Part shown: positions 54,716 to 64,000 of the stretch, piece after piece
Layout of the letters: every line of letters begins with the position of its first letter
Numbering within the stretch: position 1 is the stretch's first letter
Source: Effrenium voratum
Taxonomy: Eukaryota; Sar; Dinophyceae; Suessiales; Symbiodiniaceae
Assembly (NCBI GenBank): GCA_963377175.1
Contig: CAUJNA010003505.1
Coordinates: 1,423,202 to 1,487,201 of the forward strand
DNA: 64,000 bases
Reading direction: 5' to 3'
Notes under the pieces: generated by a model
What the model was told of the DNA's origin: nothing
What the model saw: only the letters and a program-made list of their open reading frames with translations
The model's database searches: none
Translations under genes and position numbers: made by a program

Positions 54716-57015
54716 GCAGCCTAGAAGTTTGGGCAGAGGGTCCAGCTTTTTGTTTGGGACACCCGAAGGAGAAACGATTTTAAGACAGGCGCAACACCCT
54801 GTGTCCCACAGTGGACATGCGTAAACATCCCTGAACCCTCCTTAAAAATGAGGTTTGCCCAAATGTATATGCGAGCCCAATTTTATGAGGCTCTGAGTGT
54901 CCAGGGCTATTTATCCTCTGCGTTTGACCCGCCCCATTTCCTTCCAAACCCAAAGAGCCTTCAGGCCCCGGACAGGGCCGCGTTCAGGTCATCCACCACT
55001 TCTGGCAGGGGAACAGCGGAAACACACACCCAAATTGGCGTACTCTACCGTGGTGCGGTTGGCATGGTGGCTTCCACCGTACCGTTGACCCCGGATGAAT
55101 CAGCCAGGCCCTTAGTTATGACACCTGGGTCAGCATCGCCCAACCCAAAACCAATGGACATCAGGCCCGAGGCTCTGATCAAAGGACTGGTACAACCCCA
55201 GACCATGCCAAAAACCAACTATTGACAACTCACAGCCAAATGTGCAAATCACCTTCCCCCAACAACCAGTGTGCAAGCTGCTTGTGCTTGTTGCCCAACT
55301 GTACGTTTTGGTACATTTTAAGCTTACATGCTAGATTGGCTGTGTCTAGTTTCCGAAACATGTGGGGCAAGGTCAGGAACCAGAGGATCTCCTTCCGCAC
55401 CTACGACTGTACGCATTGCCCCTCACTAATATCCTTCACCGCATCCGCAATACTTCAGACGACAAAGTACCCACAAGCTACACTGCGCCATGTGCACAAA
55501 ACCGTTGCAGAGCACAGGAAAAAGGCGTCCGTGTAAGGGACTTCGCTGGCCTTTTTTTTGACAAGTTACCGTCATACACCGTCGGTCATCCTCAAAGGTG
55601 GAACCCAGCATCCGGAGGCGCCTTTTGGCATGACTTTGAGATTTCATATCTGGGGAGTCCAAAACTGACAGTTTTAGAAGAGTCCAAATAGGGATCTCTC
55701 AAAATATAGGATATGGACCCCCAAAATGAGCTTAGGGTTCCTTTTGGTTTCCCTTTAATGCCATCCGAAAAGGGCACCAGCACCCCAAAAAAACGCGCCA
55801 CCCATATACTCCCGGAGGTTCGATTCCGGCGCCTTGGCAGAAGCCGATGTCGTCCAGATGATCCAAATTCACCAGAAACCTTGCTGAGATCACCAGGCGC
55901 AAAGCGCTCACCTGGCTGTGTCCAGTCCCCGATTTCATGAAGGGACCACCCCACAAAATACTGAAAGGCAAGACATTCACACCACCCAGAGGCTGGGGCT
56001 TTCAATTGAAGACCCGACCCCTCCATTAGACACCCCGGAGGTTTTTGCGGGTCTCAAAACCTGGCTGTTTGAGGGCCCTACAATGATCGGGAGCGTCTGG
56101 GCAGGAGAGCAGTCATCCAACAAAGCGTCAACTAGCGTGTAGAGTCTAAAAAGGGGCGATGACTTTCAAGAGCGGCGCATGGCATCCCACCGAAACATGG
56201 GACCGTTCGACCAAACGCGTGCTTCAAGCTAAGCCCCGTGCGCCCGCATCCGTGCGGCTGGAACGGCTCCAGCCTACCTGGAGCCAAGCTCAAAAAGCAA
56301 AGACTGAGCATTCCTGCAACTAGACCACCCTCCCCTGCCCGACACGTACTTGCAAGCTGATTTGCTCTGTGGCTTCAGAGAGTGGCAGTGGCTCATTGCT
56401 GTACATTTCAGCTGAAATAGCAACCATAAACCTGAGAGTCATACCCTTTGCAACATGGCCTTCCTGCCGGACCACAAAGGTAAGTCTTGTAGCACCTTGT
56501 AGCCTTGAACCACGAGCTCACGAGCTGTCTAAAAGCACTTGCGCTGCACAATGGTCGGGCCGCTCTCGTCGTACCGATCCACACGTTGCACTTCCTCTCC
56601 GGAAGTCGAGCTTCCGAAAGCCGCCCACTAATGCTGGCCGGCAGGACAAGCTCAGAGACTAAGCCACAACCAATCTTGCAAGCGATAGCGCAATACAATT
56701 CCTGTTTCTCATATCCGTTTGCCCGCCACCAGAACAATCCAACAAGTTGATAATCAATCCATCCACAGAGGTACGTCAGGCCATGCGACATCCTTTGCAC
56801 TCATATGTTGACTTTACATCAATCATTGCGTATTGTCCAGCTAAGAACTCTGCCAAACTGAGTCCACTAAAGTGACACCTTCAAACTTACCCTCTAACCT
56901 TGGGTGCCTGGGTTCCCACTTTTGGCCCAAAGGCAATTTTGCACAACCCCGCCCCCCCCCACAACGCAACCACTTCTTTGCAGAAACGGAACCAGAGCCA
57001 CAAAACGGGATCGAC

Positions 57016-57105
57016 AAAGTTGGCGCGTCGGGCCTTCTGCTCCAAGCGCTGGGAGTTCAGCTCGCTCACCAGCTCCGCCCGCACCATGGCCTGCCGCACA
57101 ATCTC
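57016..57105 (-). CDS. Probable exon EIVRQAMVRAELVSELNSQR
   Basis: Exactly 30 codons between TGACCAG and TTT|GTCGAT, reading EIVRQAMVRAELVSELNSQR then LEQKARRANF. The sharp splice-like borders and the helical, charged composition make this one of the better isolated exons. Gene identity unknown. Confidence 0.55.
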
Positions 57106-57364
57106 CTGGTCAGAGGGCGGGGGGGGGCGGGGGGGGAATGTTGGGGTCTAATTGAGGGGTGGGTCCTTCCATAAAGCCCCAGGAGCCTCTTGGGGGGGGG
57201 GGGGTGAAAAGTGGCCAGGGTGGCAGGGACTCTCATTCTGGCTCACAGTGTCTGCCTAACATGAAACATTGGCAGGATTTCCAGCTTTGCAACATATCAA
57301 TGTGAAATGAGCTGAAAAGCGTGCATGGAATGAGCTTCGCACTGCAACCAGCGGCTTTACTAAA

Positions 57365-58085
57365 AGCGCAAGCGCCGCCGCACGAATTTTGCCGCGTCCT
57401 CCACCGATTTCTTGGCGGAGGTGGGTTCCACTTCCGGGTTGATCATCAACCCCCGATACCTGGCACCCCCACGGATTCTGGCGAGAAAAAGAAAAAAGAA
57501 GAAACAAAGAAGCACACACAGGTCCCAGCCAGCAAACTGGCTTTTTTCTCCGGCGGCCTTCAAAATGAGGCATTTGCTTTGGATCCCGGCCAGATCCTGA
57601 CCTAAGGACCTTGAATTTTCTGACTGCACCGAACAGCGTTTGACAAGATTCAGCTTGTACCCGCCTCAGATTGAGCCCTCTAGGCACTGATCTCCACTAA
57701 AACTCGATCCCTGGCCGTGGCTGTGGGGATGTCAGGGGACGCTAACCACCAAATGGGCTTTCCTTTACAAGGACGCAGCCTGGGCCTCTCTCTTCACCTC
57801 CCAGGTCGCCTGGTGCCAATGAACCCGATCACTATGGCCATCTTGCGCTTGGCGCGCTTCTTGCCTCGAGCCAGGTCGTGCCTGAAATTGCCCCCCTCCT
57901 ACCTCACCTTACCCCTTGGTGGCTTCCCATTCAACAAGCAGGGCTTCAAATCCCCAAGCCCCAAAATCTCCGGGTGCTGTGACCATGCCACATTTGCATC
58001 ACGCCCATCCCATGCGCACCCTCTGCTACTTCTGCATCCTCAGCCTCGACCACTTCATCCTCCTGTGCCGGGGGTGCCTCGTGTT
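57365..58085 (-). CDS. Cluster of three exon-like islands
   Basis: Minus-strand segments at about 57365-57445 (EPTSAKKSVEDAAKFVRRRL), 57825-57885 (HDLARGKKRAKRKMAIVIGF) and 58000-58085 (APPAQEDEVVEAEDAEVAEG). With the exon at 57016-57105 they may belong to one spliced gene encoding a charged protein. Borders are approximate; no domain recognised. Confidence 0.35.
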
Positions 58086-59593
58086 GAGACAAGCGGTTGC
58101 CAAAATTCCAAGATGTCCAACCCTTGGGTCCCGACCCTCGAAAGGCGGCGGTTGACATCAAGGACACCCGTATTCTTCACACCCCTCGTATGGCCAACTC
58201 TGACGCACCATGGCGGGCGAAATTGTGTTCGACAACCAGCCTGTCCTGGTCACCCATCGGCTCTAAGGCAACGCCAGCTACTGGTCATTGCAGGCAAATC
58301 TATGCGAGAAAAGTGTTGACTAGTCTTCTACACAAGCTAGCCTTCTTGTGCTAGGAGTCTCTTCTCAGCATTCCCAACAGGTAGTAGTTGCTGGCCCCAT
58401 GTTTTCACCACTGTCAAAGTCACCCACTGGGTGAAAGGAAAAAGAAACAAGTGTCTGACTTTGGGACATCGAAACAAGCAACACCATGTCGGCGTAAGTG
58501 ACCAATGAGTTTTGTCGCGCTGACCTTGACTCAAGATGACTCAAGCCTTGCTTTGCGAATGGGCTACTGCTGACCCGGCAAAAAAGGCAGACACATATGC
58601 CATGCTTTTTCGATTGTCTTTTGGCAACGGGAAGAAAATGGGGGTCCCACCCGGCCAAGAGGAGACCCCTTTTCCTCGTGAGTCTTTAGATCGGCTTCCA
58701 GAAGCACATTGCCATCAGCTCAAGCAGACAACCCCTTCAAGCCCAACAAGCGAACAACTTAATGCACAAAGCCTGCTCATGATGAATGCCCTAGATATTT
58801 CAATGTCATATAGTACGAAGCAGGGGGAAAATGGCAATTCGGGGGGCTGGTGGATGATTTGCTTGCAACATGGAAACCATCCGTACCAGCAACTTGAGTG
58901 GCAAGTTTACCACTACAAACGGGACCCGCATGTTTCCCTGCCGGGAAATCGTTTTCGCTTGCGCCTTGGCGCCCTTGTCTTCAGACAAGATCGCGTCGCC
59001 TGGAGTAAAAAAAAAAAACATCTTTAAGTGTGATCTGAGGGGCAGGCAGGACCTTCTGCCTTCTTCGGAAATCCCATGAGCTGTCCGAGGACAATGTATG
59101 GCTTGCCACCTACCTCCGGTCCACTAACATGGAACCCAGGAGTCCCTGTAAGGAAAATGGTCTTCCAGGACCTCTCAGTCAGATTCCATGTTTCTGGATG
59201 GGAGGGTACTCCAAAACAATGGAAACATGCCAATCCGAACGAAATGGAGACTCGTCGATCGCCCAACCTTCTGTGAGGCTCATCATGGTGTGGGAACATG
59301 CCGCAACGCTGTCCTGTGGGGAGATTGCAACTCATTGTGCGTCCCTTTGAATGGGTCTCAAATTGTGTCAACAGTGGCTTGGGCAACCAGCCGGTTTGAT
59401 TGAAAGTGCAGGTGAGCTGCTTGCGCCCAAAGACAAGCCACCTGAACGCTGATGCAAGCTCGCTAAACTCGCTACACACCCGGCAAGGCTCCGGCGCTGC
59501 CTGCCTCGTCACATTTCTCCGCCGGAGGGCCGTGAGCTTCTTGTCTGCCATGTGGCAATCCCTCCAGATCTAGCATGTGGAAAAACTTCATCT

Positions 59594-60910
59594 TTATCGC
59601 CTGGCTTCCTCAAGAGCCTTGCGGATACGGTCGACGGAGTCTTGCTCCTCGGCCAGCTCAGCCTCCTGCTGCTTGGCCCAATTCTTCATGCTCTCCTTCA
59701 CATCCTGCCCAGCCTTCTCGTACTCCTTGTTCCAGGCATCGAAGGCCTTCTCTGCGTCCTTCGTGTCCTCAAAGACACCCAGCAGATACCTGTTGCCGAA
59801 AGAATCGATCGCCTCCGACTTGTACAGCTTCTCAGCAGTACCCCAGTTGTGCTTGAACTCGCCCTCAACCGAAGCAGGCTCCTTGGCCAGGTCCGCCAAC
59901 ATCTCCTCATCCAGAGGAGGCACGGGGCTGTCTGACCACTTCGGCAACTCCTTCCAAATCTGCTTCACAATGTCAGCCTTGGTCTTGCCTGGCATCTCCT
60001 TCTGGGAGCGGAAGAACTTCTTCAGCTGCGTCACCTCCTTCTCCACCTCCTGACGTGCCTCGTAGTACTCACCCACAAGCGTCCCCAGGGTCTTCACCCA
60101 CTCCTCTTGCAGCTCCCCATTGGCGTAAGACTCCGCCTCGGACTCGCTGTGGTCCTTCTTGTAGGCCTCGAGCTTCTCCTTGTACTGGTTGGCATAGTCA
60201 CCTAGCTTCTCAAACAGGACCCGGGGCATCATCACCTTGAAGTCCTCGCCAGCAGCTGGGATCGAAAAGTCCTTGAACATTGCGTCAAGGTCTTTGAAGC
60301 CCTTGGAGTCTTCCTTCAGCTTCTCAAGAGTCTTCACGTTGTTGTCGTGGTGCTCCGCGTCGTTGGCAATCGCAAACAGCTCCTCCAAAGGAGAACTGTC
60401 GGGATACTCCTTGCCCTCTTTCTCCGCCATGGCCATCTTCCGGCTGGCAGTAGCCCAGCGACGGTCAGCATCACGGTCGATTTCCACGGTCTCCGATTTC
60501 AAGCCGAAGTCGTAGCCCACCAGGCCGGACCTTTTCTGCAAAGCCTGGTAGTCGGGGGCCCTCATCGCCTCCTCCTTCTTGTAGTCCTCCCTCTCGTTGT
60601 CGAAGAACTTCTGGAGGACCTTGCCGAAGGCCGCAATCTTCTCCTGATCCACTGTCTTCTTGAAGTCATCGCCTGACCTGAACTTCTTGTTGAACTCGTT
60701 CTGGGCCTGCTTCAGCAGCAGAGCCTGATCGTCCTTGCTCAGGGTGTCCTTCCAGGCGTAGAAGTCGTCCTTGAATCCCCGCATGGCTGTACGGCTTTGC
60801 CTCGCGGATGTGCCCGTTGTCACGAAGGACTGCGAGGACGACCGGGACACCAGGAGGTACGTGCCCACGCCCAACAGGGCGGCTGGCAGCAGAGGCAAAG
60901 ACTGCGGCAT
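59594..60910 (-). CDS. Unrecognised charged protein with plastid-type presequence (tandem copy B)
   Basis: 438 aa, intronless. Same organisation as copy A: hydrophobic core at residues 6-21, FVTT at 29-32, an S/R-rich transit-like stretch, then a K/E-rich helical body ending KALEEARR. Compared with copy A it has a 3-residue longer presequence (SRSSSQSF). It carries SGLVGYDF, where copies C and D have AGQVGYDF. Stop TAA. It is the promoter-distal member of the visible tandem array (period 1559 nt to copy C), with a 242-nt spacer holding the next acceptor. High copy identity suggests recent duplication or gene conversion. Confidence 0.92.
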   Translation of the reverse strand: MPQSLPLLPAALLGVGTYLLVSRSSSQSFVTTGTSARQSRTAMRGFKDDFYAWKDTLSKDDQALLLKQAQNEFNKKFRSGDDFKKTVDQEKIAAFGKVLQKFFDNEREDYKKEEAMRAPDYQALQKRSGLVGYDFGLKSETVEIDRDADRRWATASRKMAMAEKEGKEYPDSSPLEELFAIANDAEHHDNNVKTLEKLKEDSKGFKDLDAMFKDFSIPAAGEDFKVMMPRVLFEKLGDYANQYKEKLEAYKKDHSESEAESYANGELQEEWVKTLGTLVGEYYEARQEVEKEVTQLKKFFRSQKEMPGKTKADIVKQIWKELPKWSDSPVPPLDEEMLADLAKEPASVEGEFKHNWGTAEKLYKSEAIDSFGNRYLLGVFEDTKDAEKAFDAWNKEYEKAGQDVKESMKNWAKQQEAELAEEQDSVDRIRKALEEARR

Positions 60911-60969
60911 GGCTGACGGCTAGGACTTATGAGGCACGCGCCTCCCCCAGGTGTCTCTGATAAAGACAG

Positions 60970-60990
60970 CTACAGAGAGAAAATTGTAAA
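60970..60990 (-). promoter_or_regulatory. Probable trans-splice acceptor of copy B
   Basis: On the minus strand, TTTACAATTTTCTCTCTGTAG ends at AG 60970-60971, 59 nt before the ATG. It has a clear pyrimidine tract and follows AT-rich sequence. Dinoflagellate mRNAs receive a spliced leader at such sites; the 22-nt leader itself was not found in the window. Confidence 0.6.
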
Positions 60991-61152
60991 TAGTCCAAAC
61001 TGCACACTGACTTGGCACTGAAGATAGTGTGCGCTTCAAGCTTCTGCAAAGACAAGTTGCAATGGTCAGGGATGCAGCAAAGGAGCCAATTTTCACACGC
61101 AGGACGCTCCTTCGGAGAAATCGTTCTTCTATATACATTGTTGAGAAAAACT

Positions 61153-62469
61153 TTATCGCCTGGCTTCCTCAAGAGCCTTGCGGATACGGTCGACGGAGTC
61201 TTGCTCCTCGGCCAGCTCAGCCTCCTGCTGCTTGGCCCAATTCTTCATGCTCTCCTTCACATCCTGCCCAGCCTTCTCGTACTCCTTGTTCCAGGCATCG
61301 AAGGCCTTCTCTGCGTCCTTCGTGTCCTCAAAGACACCCAGCAGATACCTGTTGCCGAAAGAATCGATCGCCTCCGACTTGTACAGCTTCTCAGCAGTAC
61401 CCCAGTTGTGCTTGAACTCGCCCTCAACCGAAGCAGGCTCCTTGGCCAGGTCCGCCAACATCTCCTCATCCAGAGGAGGCACGGGGCTGTCTGACCACTT
61501 TGGCAACTCCTTCCAGATCTGCTTCACAATGTCAGCCTTGGTCTTGCCTGGCATCTCCTTCTGGGAGCGGAAGAACTTCTTCAGCTGCGTCACCTCCTTC
61601 TCCACCTCCTGACGTGCCTCGTAGTACTCACCCACAAGCGTCCCCAGGGTCTTCACCCACTCCTCTTGCAGCTCCCCATTGGCGTAAGACTCCGCCTCGG
61701 ACTCGCTGTGGTCCTTCTTGTAGGCCTCGAGCTTCTCCTTATACTGGTTGGCATAGTCACCCAGCTTCTCAAACAGGACCCGGGGCATCATCACCTTGAA
61801 GTCCTCGCCAGCAGCTGGGATCGAAAAGTCCTTGAACATTGCGTCAAGGTCTTTGAAGCCCTTGGAGTCTTCCTTCAGCTTCTCAAGAGTCTTCACGTTG
61901 TTGTCGTGGTGCTCCGCGTCGTTGGCAATCGCAAACAGCTCCTCCAAAGGAGAACTGTCGGGATACTCCTTGCCCTCTTTCTCCGCCATGGCCATCTTCC
62001 GGCTGGCAGTAGCCCAGCGACGGTCAGCATCACGGTCGATTTCCACGGTCTCCGATTTCAAGCCAAAGTCGTAGCCCACCTGGCCGGCCCTTTTCTGCAA
62101 AGCCTGGTAGTCGGGGGCCCTCATCGCCTCCTCCTTCTTGTAGTCCTCCCTCTCGTTGTCAAAGAACTTCTGGAGGACCTTGCCGAAGGCCGCAATCTTC
62201 TCCTGATCCACTGTCTTCTTGAAGTCATCGCCTGACCTGAACTTCTTGTTGAACTCGTTCTGGGCCTGCTTCAGCAGCAGAGCCTGATCGTCCTTGCTCA
62301 GGGTGTCCTTCCAGGCGTAGAAGTCGTCCTTGAATCCCCGCATGGCTGTGCGGCTTTGCCTCGCGGATGTGCCCGTTGTCACGAAGGACTGCGAGGACGA
62401 CCGGGACACCAGGAGGTACGTGCCCACGCCCAAAAGGGCGGCTGGCAGCAGAGGCAAAGACTGCGGCAT
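61153..62469 (-). CDS. Unrecognised charged protein with plastid-type presequence (tandem copy C)
   Basis: 438 aa, intact, nearly identical to copy B; the main visible difference is RAGQVGYDF in place of RSGLVGYDF. The spacer to copy B is 242 nt (60911-61152) and to copy D 238 nt (62470-62707); the two are almost identical, so the duplicated unit includes gene plus spacer (about 1557 nt). No intergenic promoter motif is evident, consistent with co-transcription of the array and trans-splicing. Confidence 0.92.
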   Translation of the reverse strand: MPQSLPLLPAALLGVGTYLLVSRSSSQSFVTTGTSARQSRTAMRGFKDDFYAWKDTLSKDDQALLLKQAQNEFNKKFRSGDDFKKTVDQEKIAAFGKVLQKFFDNEREDYKKEEAMRAPDYQALQKRAGQVGYDFGLKSETVEIDRDADRRWATASRKMAMAEKEGKEYPDSSPLEELFAIANDAEHHDNNVKTLEKLKEDSKGFKDLDAMFKDFSIPAAGEDFKVMMPRVLFEKLGDYANQYKEKLEAYKKDHSESEAESYANGELQEEWVKTLGTLVGEYYEARQEVEKEVTQLKKFFRSQKEMPGKTKADIVKQIWKELPKWSDSPVPPLDEEMLADLAKEPASVEGEFKHNWGTAEKLYKSEAIDSFGNRYLLGVFEDTKDAEKAFDAWNKEYEKAGQDVKESMKNWAKQQEAELAEEQDSVDRIRKALEEARR

Positions 62470-62528
62470 GGCTGACGGCTAGGACTTATGAGGCACGCGC
62501 CTCCCCCAGGTGTCTCTGATAAAGACAG

Positions 62529-62549
62529 CTACAAAGAGAAAATTGTAAA
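62529..62549 (-). promoter_or_regulatory. Probable trans-splice acceptor of copy C
   Basis: TTTACAATTTTCTCTTTGTAG on the minus strand, AG at 62529-62530, again exactly 59 nt before the ATG. It differs from the copy B site by one base in the pyrimidine tract. Confidence 0.6.
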
Positions 62550-62707
62550 TAGTCCAAACTGCACACTGACTTGGCACTGAAGATAGTGTGCGCTTCAAGC
62601 TTCTGCAAAGACAAGTTGCAATGGTCAGGGATGCAGCAAAGGAGCCAATTTTCACACGCAGGACGCTCCTTCGGAGAAATCGTTCTATATACACTGTTGA
62701 GAAAACT

Positions 62708-63251
62708 TTATCGCCTGGCTTCCTCAAGAGCTTTGCGGATACGGTCGACGGAGTCTTGCTCCTCGGCCAGCTCAGCCTCCTGCTGCTTGGCCCAATTCTT
62801 CATGCTCTCCTTCACATCCTGCCCAGCCTTCTCGTACTCCTTGTTCCAGGCATCGAAGGCCTTCTCTGCGTCCTTCGTGTCCTCAAAGACACCCAGCAGA
62901 TACCTGTTGCCGAAAGAATCGATCGCCTCCGACTTGTACAGCTTCTCAGCAGTACCCCAGTTGTGCTTGAACTCGCCCTCAACCGAAGCAGGCTCCTTGG
63001 CCAGGTCCGCCAACATCTCCTCATCCAGAGGAGGCACGGGGCTGTCTTGGACACTTTGGCTACTCCTTCCAGATCTGCTTCACCAATGTCAGCCTTTGGG
63101 TCTTGCTGGCATCTCCTTCTGGGAGCGGAAGAACTTCTTCAGCTGCGTCATCCTTCTCACCTCCTGACGTGCCTTCGTAGAACTCACCCACAAAGGTCCC
63201 AGGGTCTTCACCCACTCTCTTGCAGCTCCCCATTGGCGTACGACTCCGCCT

Positions 63252-63339
<88 letters not shown>

Positions 63340-64000
63340 CTGTGGTCCTTCTTGTAGGCCTCGAGCTTCTCCTTATACTGGTTGGCATAGTCACCCAGCT
63401 TCTCAAACAGGACCCGGGGCATCATCACCTTGAAGTCCTCGCCAGCAGCTGGGATCGAAAAGTCCTTGAACATTGCGTCAAGGTCTTTGAAGCCCTTGGA
63501 GTCTTCCTTCAGCTTCTCAAGAGTCTTCACGTTGTTGTCGTGGTGCTCCGCGTCGTTGGCAATCGCAAACAGCTCCTCCAAAGGAGAACTGTCGGGATAC
63601 TCCTTGCCCTCTTTCTCCGCCATGGCCATCTTCCGGCTGGCAGTAGCCCAGCGACGGTCAGCATCACGGTCGATTTCCACGGTCTCCGATTTCAAGCCGA
63701 AGTCGTAGCCCACCTGGCCGGCCCTTTTCTGCAAAGCCTGGTAGTCGGGGGCCCTCATCGCCTCCTCCTTCTTGTAGTCCTCCCTCTCGTTGTCGAAGAA
63801 CTTCTGGAGGACCTTGCCGAAGGCCGCAATCTTCTCCTGATCCACTGTCTTCTTGAAGTCATCGCCTGACCTGAACTTCTTGTTGAACTCGTTCTGGGCC
63901 TGCTTCAGCAGCAGAGCCTGATCGTCCTTGCTCAGGGTGTCCTTCCAGGCGTAGAAGTCGTCCTTGAATCCCCGCATGGCTGTACGGCTTTGCCTCGCGG
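62708..64000 (-). pseudogene. Tandem copy D, interrupted by indels and an 83-nt G tract, runs off the window
   Basis: The C-terminal third (62708-63037) and the N-terminal part (63340-63977 and on to 64000) match copy C. Between about 63046 and 63250 there are many single-base indels against copy C (for example CTGTCTTGGACACTTTGG for CTGTCTGACCACTTTGG), and a tract of 83 nt, all G except C63289, replaces the CGG of CCTCGGACTC at 63252-63334. The frame is destroyed. The clustering suggests poor sequence or assembly rather than true decay, so the gene may be intact in the organism. The first about 30 codons lie beyond the window. Confidence 0.75.
63252..63334. other. Poly-G tract, probable artefact
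   Basis: 83 nt of G with a single C at 63289, sitting at a CGG in the coding sequence of copy D and next to a cluster of indels. Two-colour sequencing reports missing signal as G, which would give this appearance. Confidence 0.75.

Noticed and set aside
60911..62707. Dinoflagellate spliced-leader relic upstream of the tandem copies
   Set aside because: No match to the end of the known leader (TTTTGGCTCAAG) upstream of the acceptors, so the copies do not look like reinserted mature mRNAs.
62588..63433. Plus-strand 281-codon ORF over the tandem array, with a poly-glycine run
   Set aside because: Antisense shadow of copy D and the poly-G tract; similar plus-strand ORFs recur over every copy because the gene lacks stops in that frame.

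Overview
The window reads as nuclear DNA of a dinoflagellate, most likely Symbiodiniaceae. This is inferred from several features together: head-to-tail gene copies sharing a polypyrimidine-AG acceptor 59 nt before the start codon (trans-splicing style), introns with GA and GC donors beside GT, long repeat-rich non-coding stretches, a presequence of signal peptide plus FV-type transit peptide, and a retroelement carrying a cytosine-5 DNA methyltransferase, a combination reported from Symbiodinium. All supported genes are on the minus strand. I saw no rRNA, tRNA or CRISPR.

Layout. 1-4030: an AT-rich minisatellite whose conserved core is a short imperfect palindrome, with 289-bp and roughly 2.35-kb higher-order duplications. 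4380-5560: a purine-only-type G/A array punctuated by AGATCT palindromes. About 5800-17240: small GC-rich exons of a SNF2-family ATPase; motifs Q-like, I (MGYGKT), Ia, II (DELH) and III (LTGTP) appear in order, the reading frame continues across most junctions, and several introns are GA-AG or GC-AG. The C-terminal helicase half is not seen. 17.3-30 kb: mostly non-coding, with a few exon-like islands, an AGT-repeat block, foldbacks and a C/A-rich array.

30153-31460 and 59594-64000: four copies of one unrecognised, highly charged protein of 435-438 aa with a plastid-type presequence. Three copies are in tandem (period about 1557 bp); the last is damaged by clustered indels and an 83-nt G tract that looks like a sequencing or assembly fault.

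44571-52448: a nearly complete tyrosine-recombinase retroelement (DIRS/PAT/Ngaro-like) with split direct repeats in the order A1 - ORFs - B1 - A2 - B2. It carries a charged ORF1, a Gag, a reverse transcriptase/RNase H and a tyrosine recombinase. A DNMT3-like cytosine methyltransferase lies between the first and second acidic residues of the RNase H. The internal repeats are identical, so the insertion is recent; Gag carries an apparent 1-nt frameshift. This element is the most interesting object in the window.

31.5-44.5 kb and 52.5-59.6 kb are otherwise non-coding DNA with isolated exon-like islands, all on or most consistent with the minus strand, plus microsatellites and foldback repeats.
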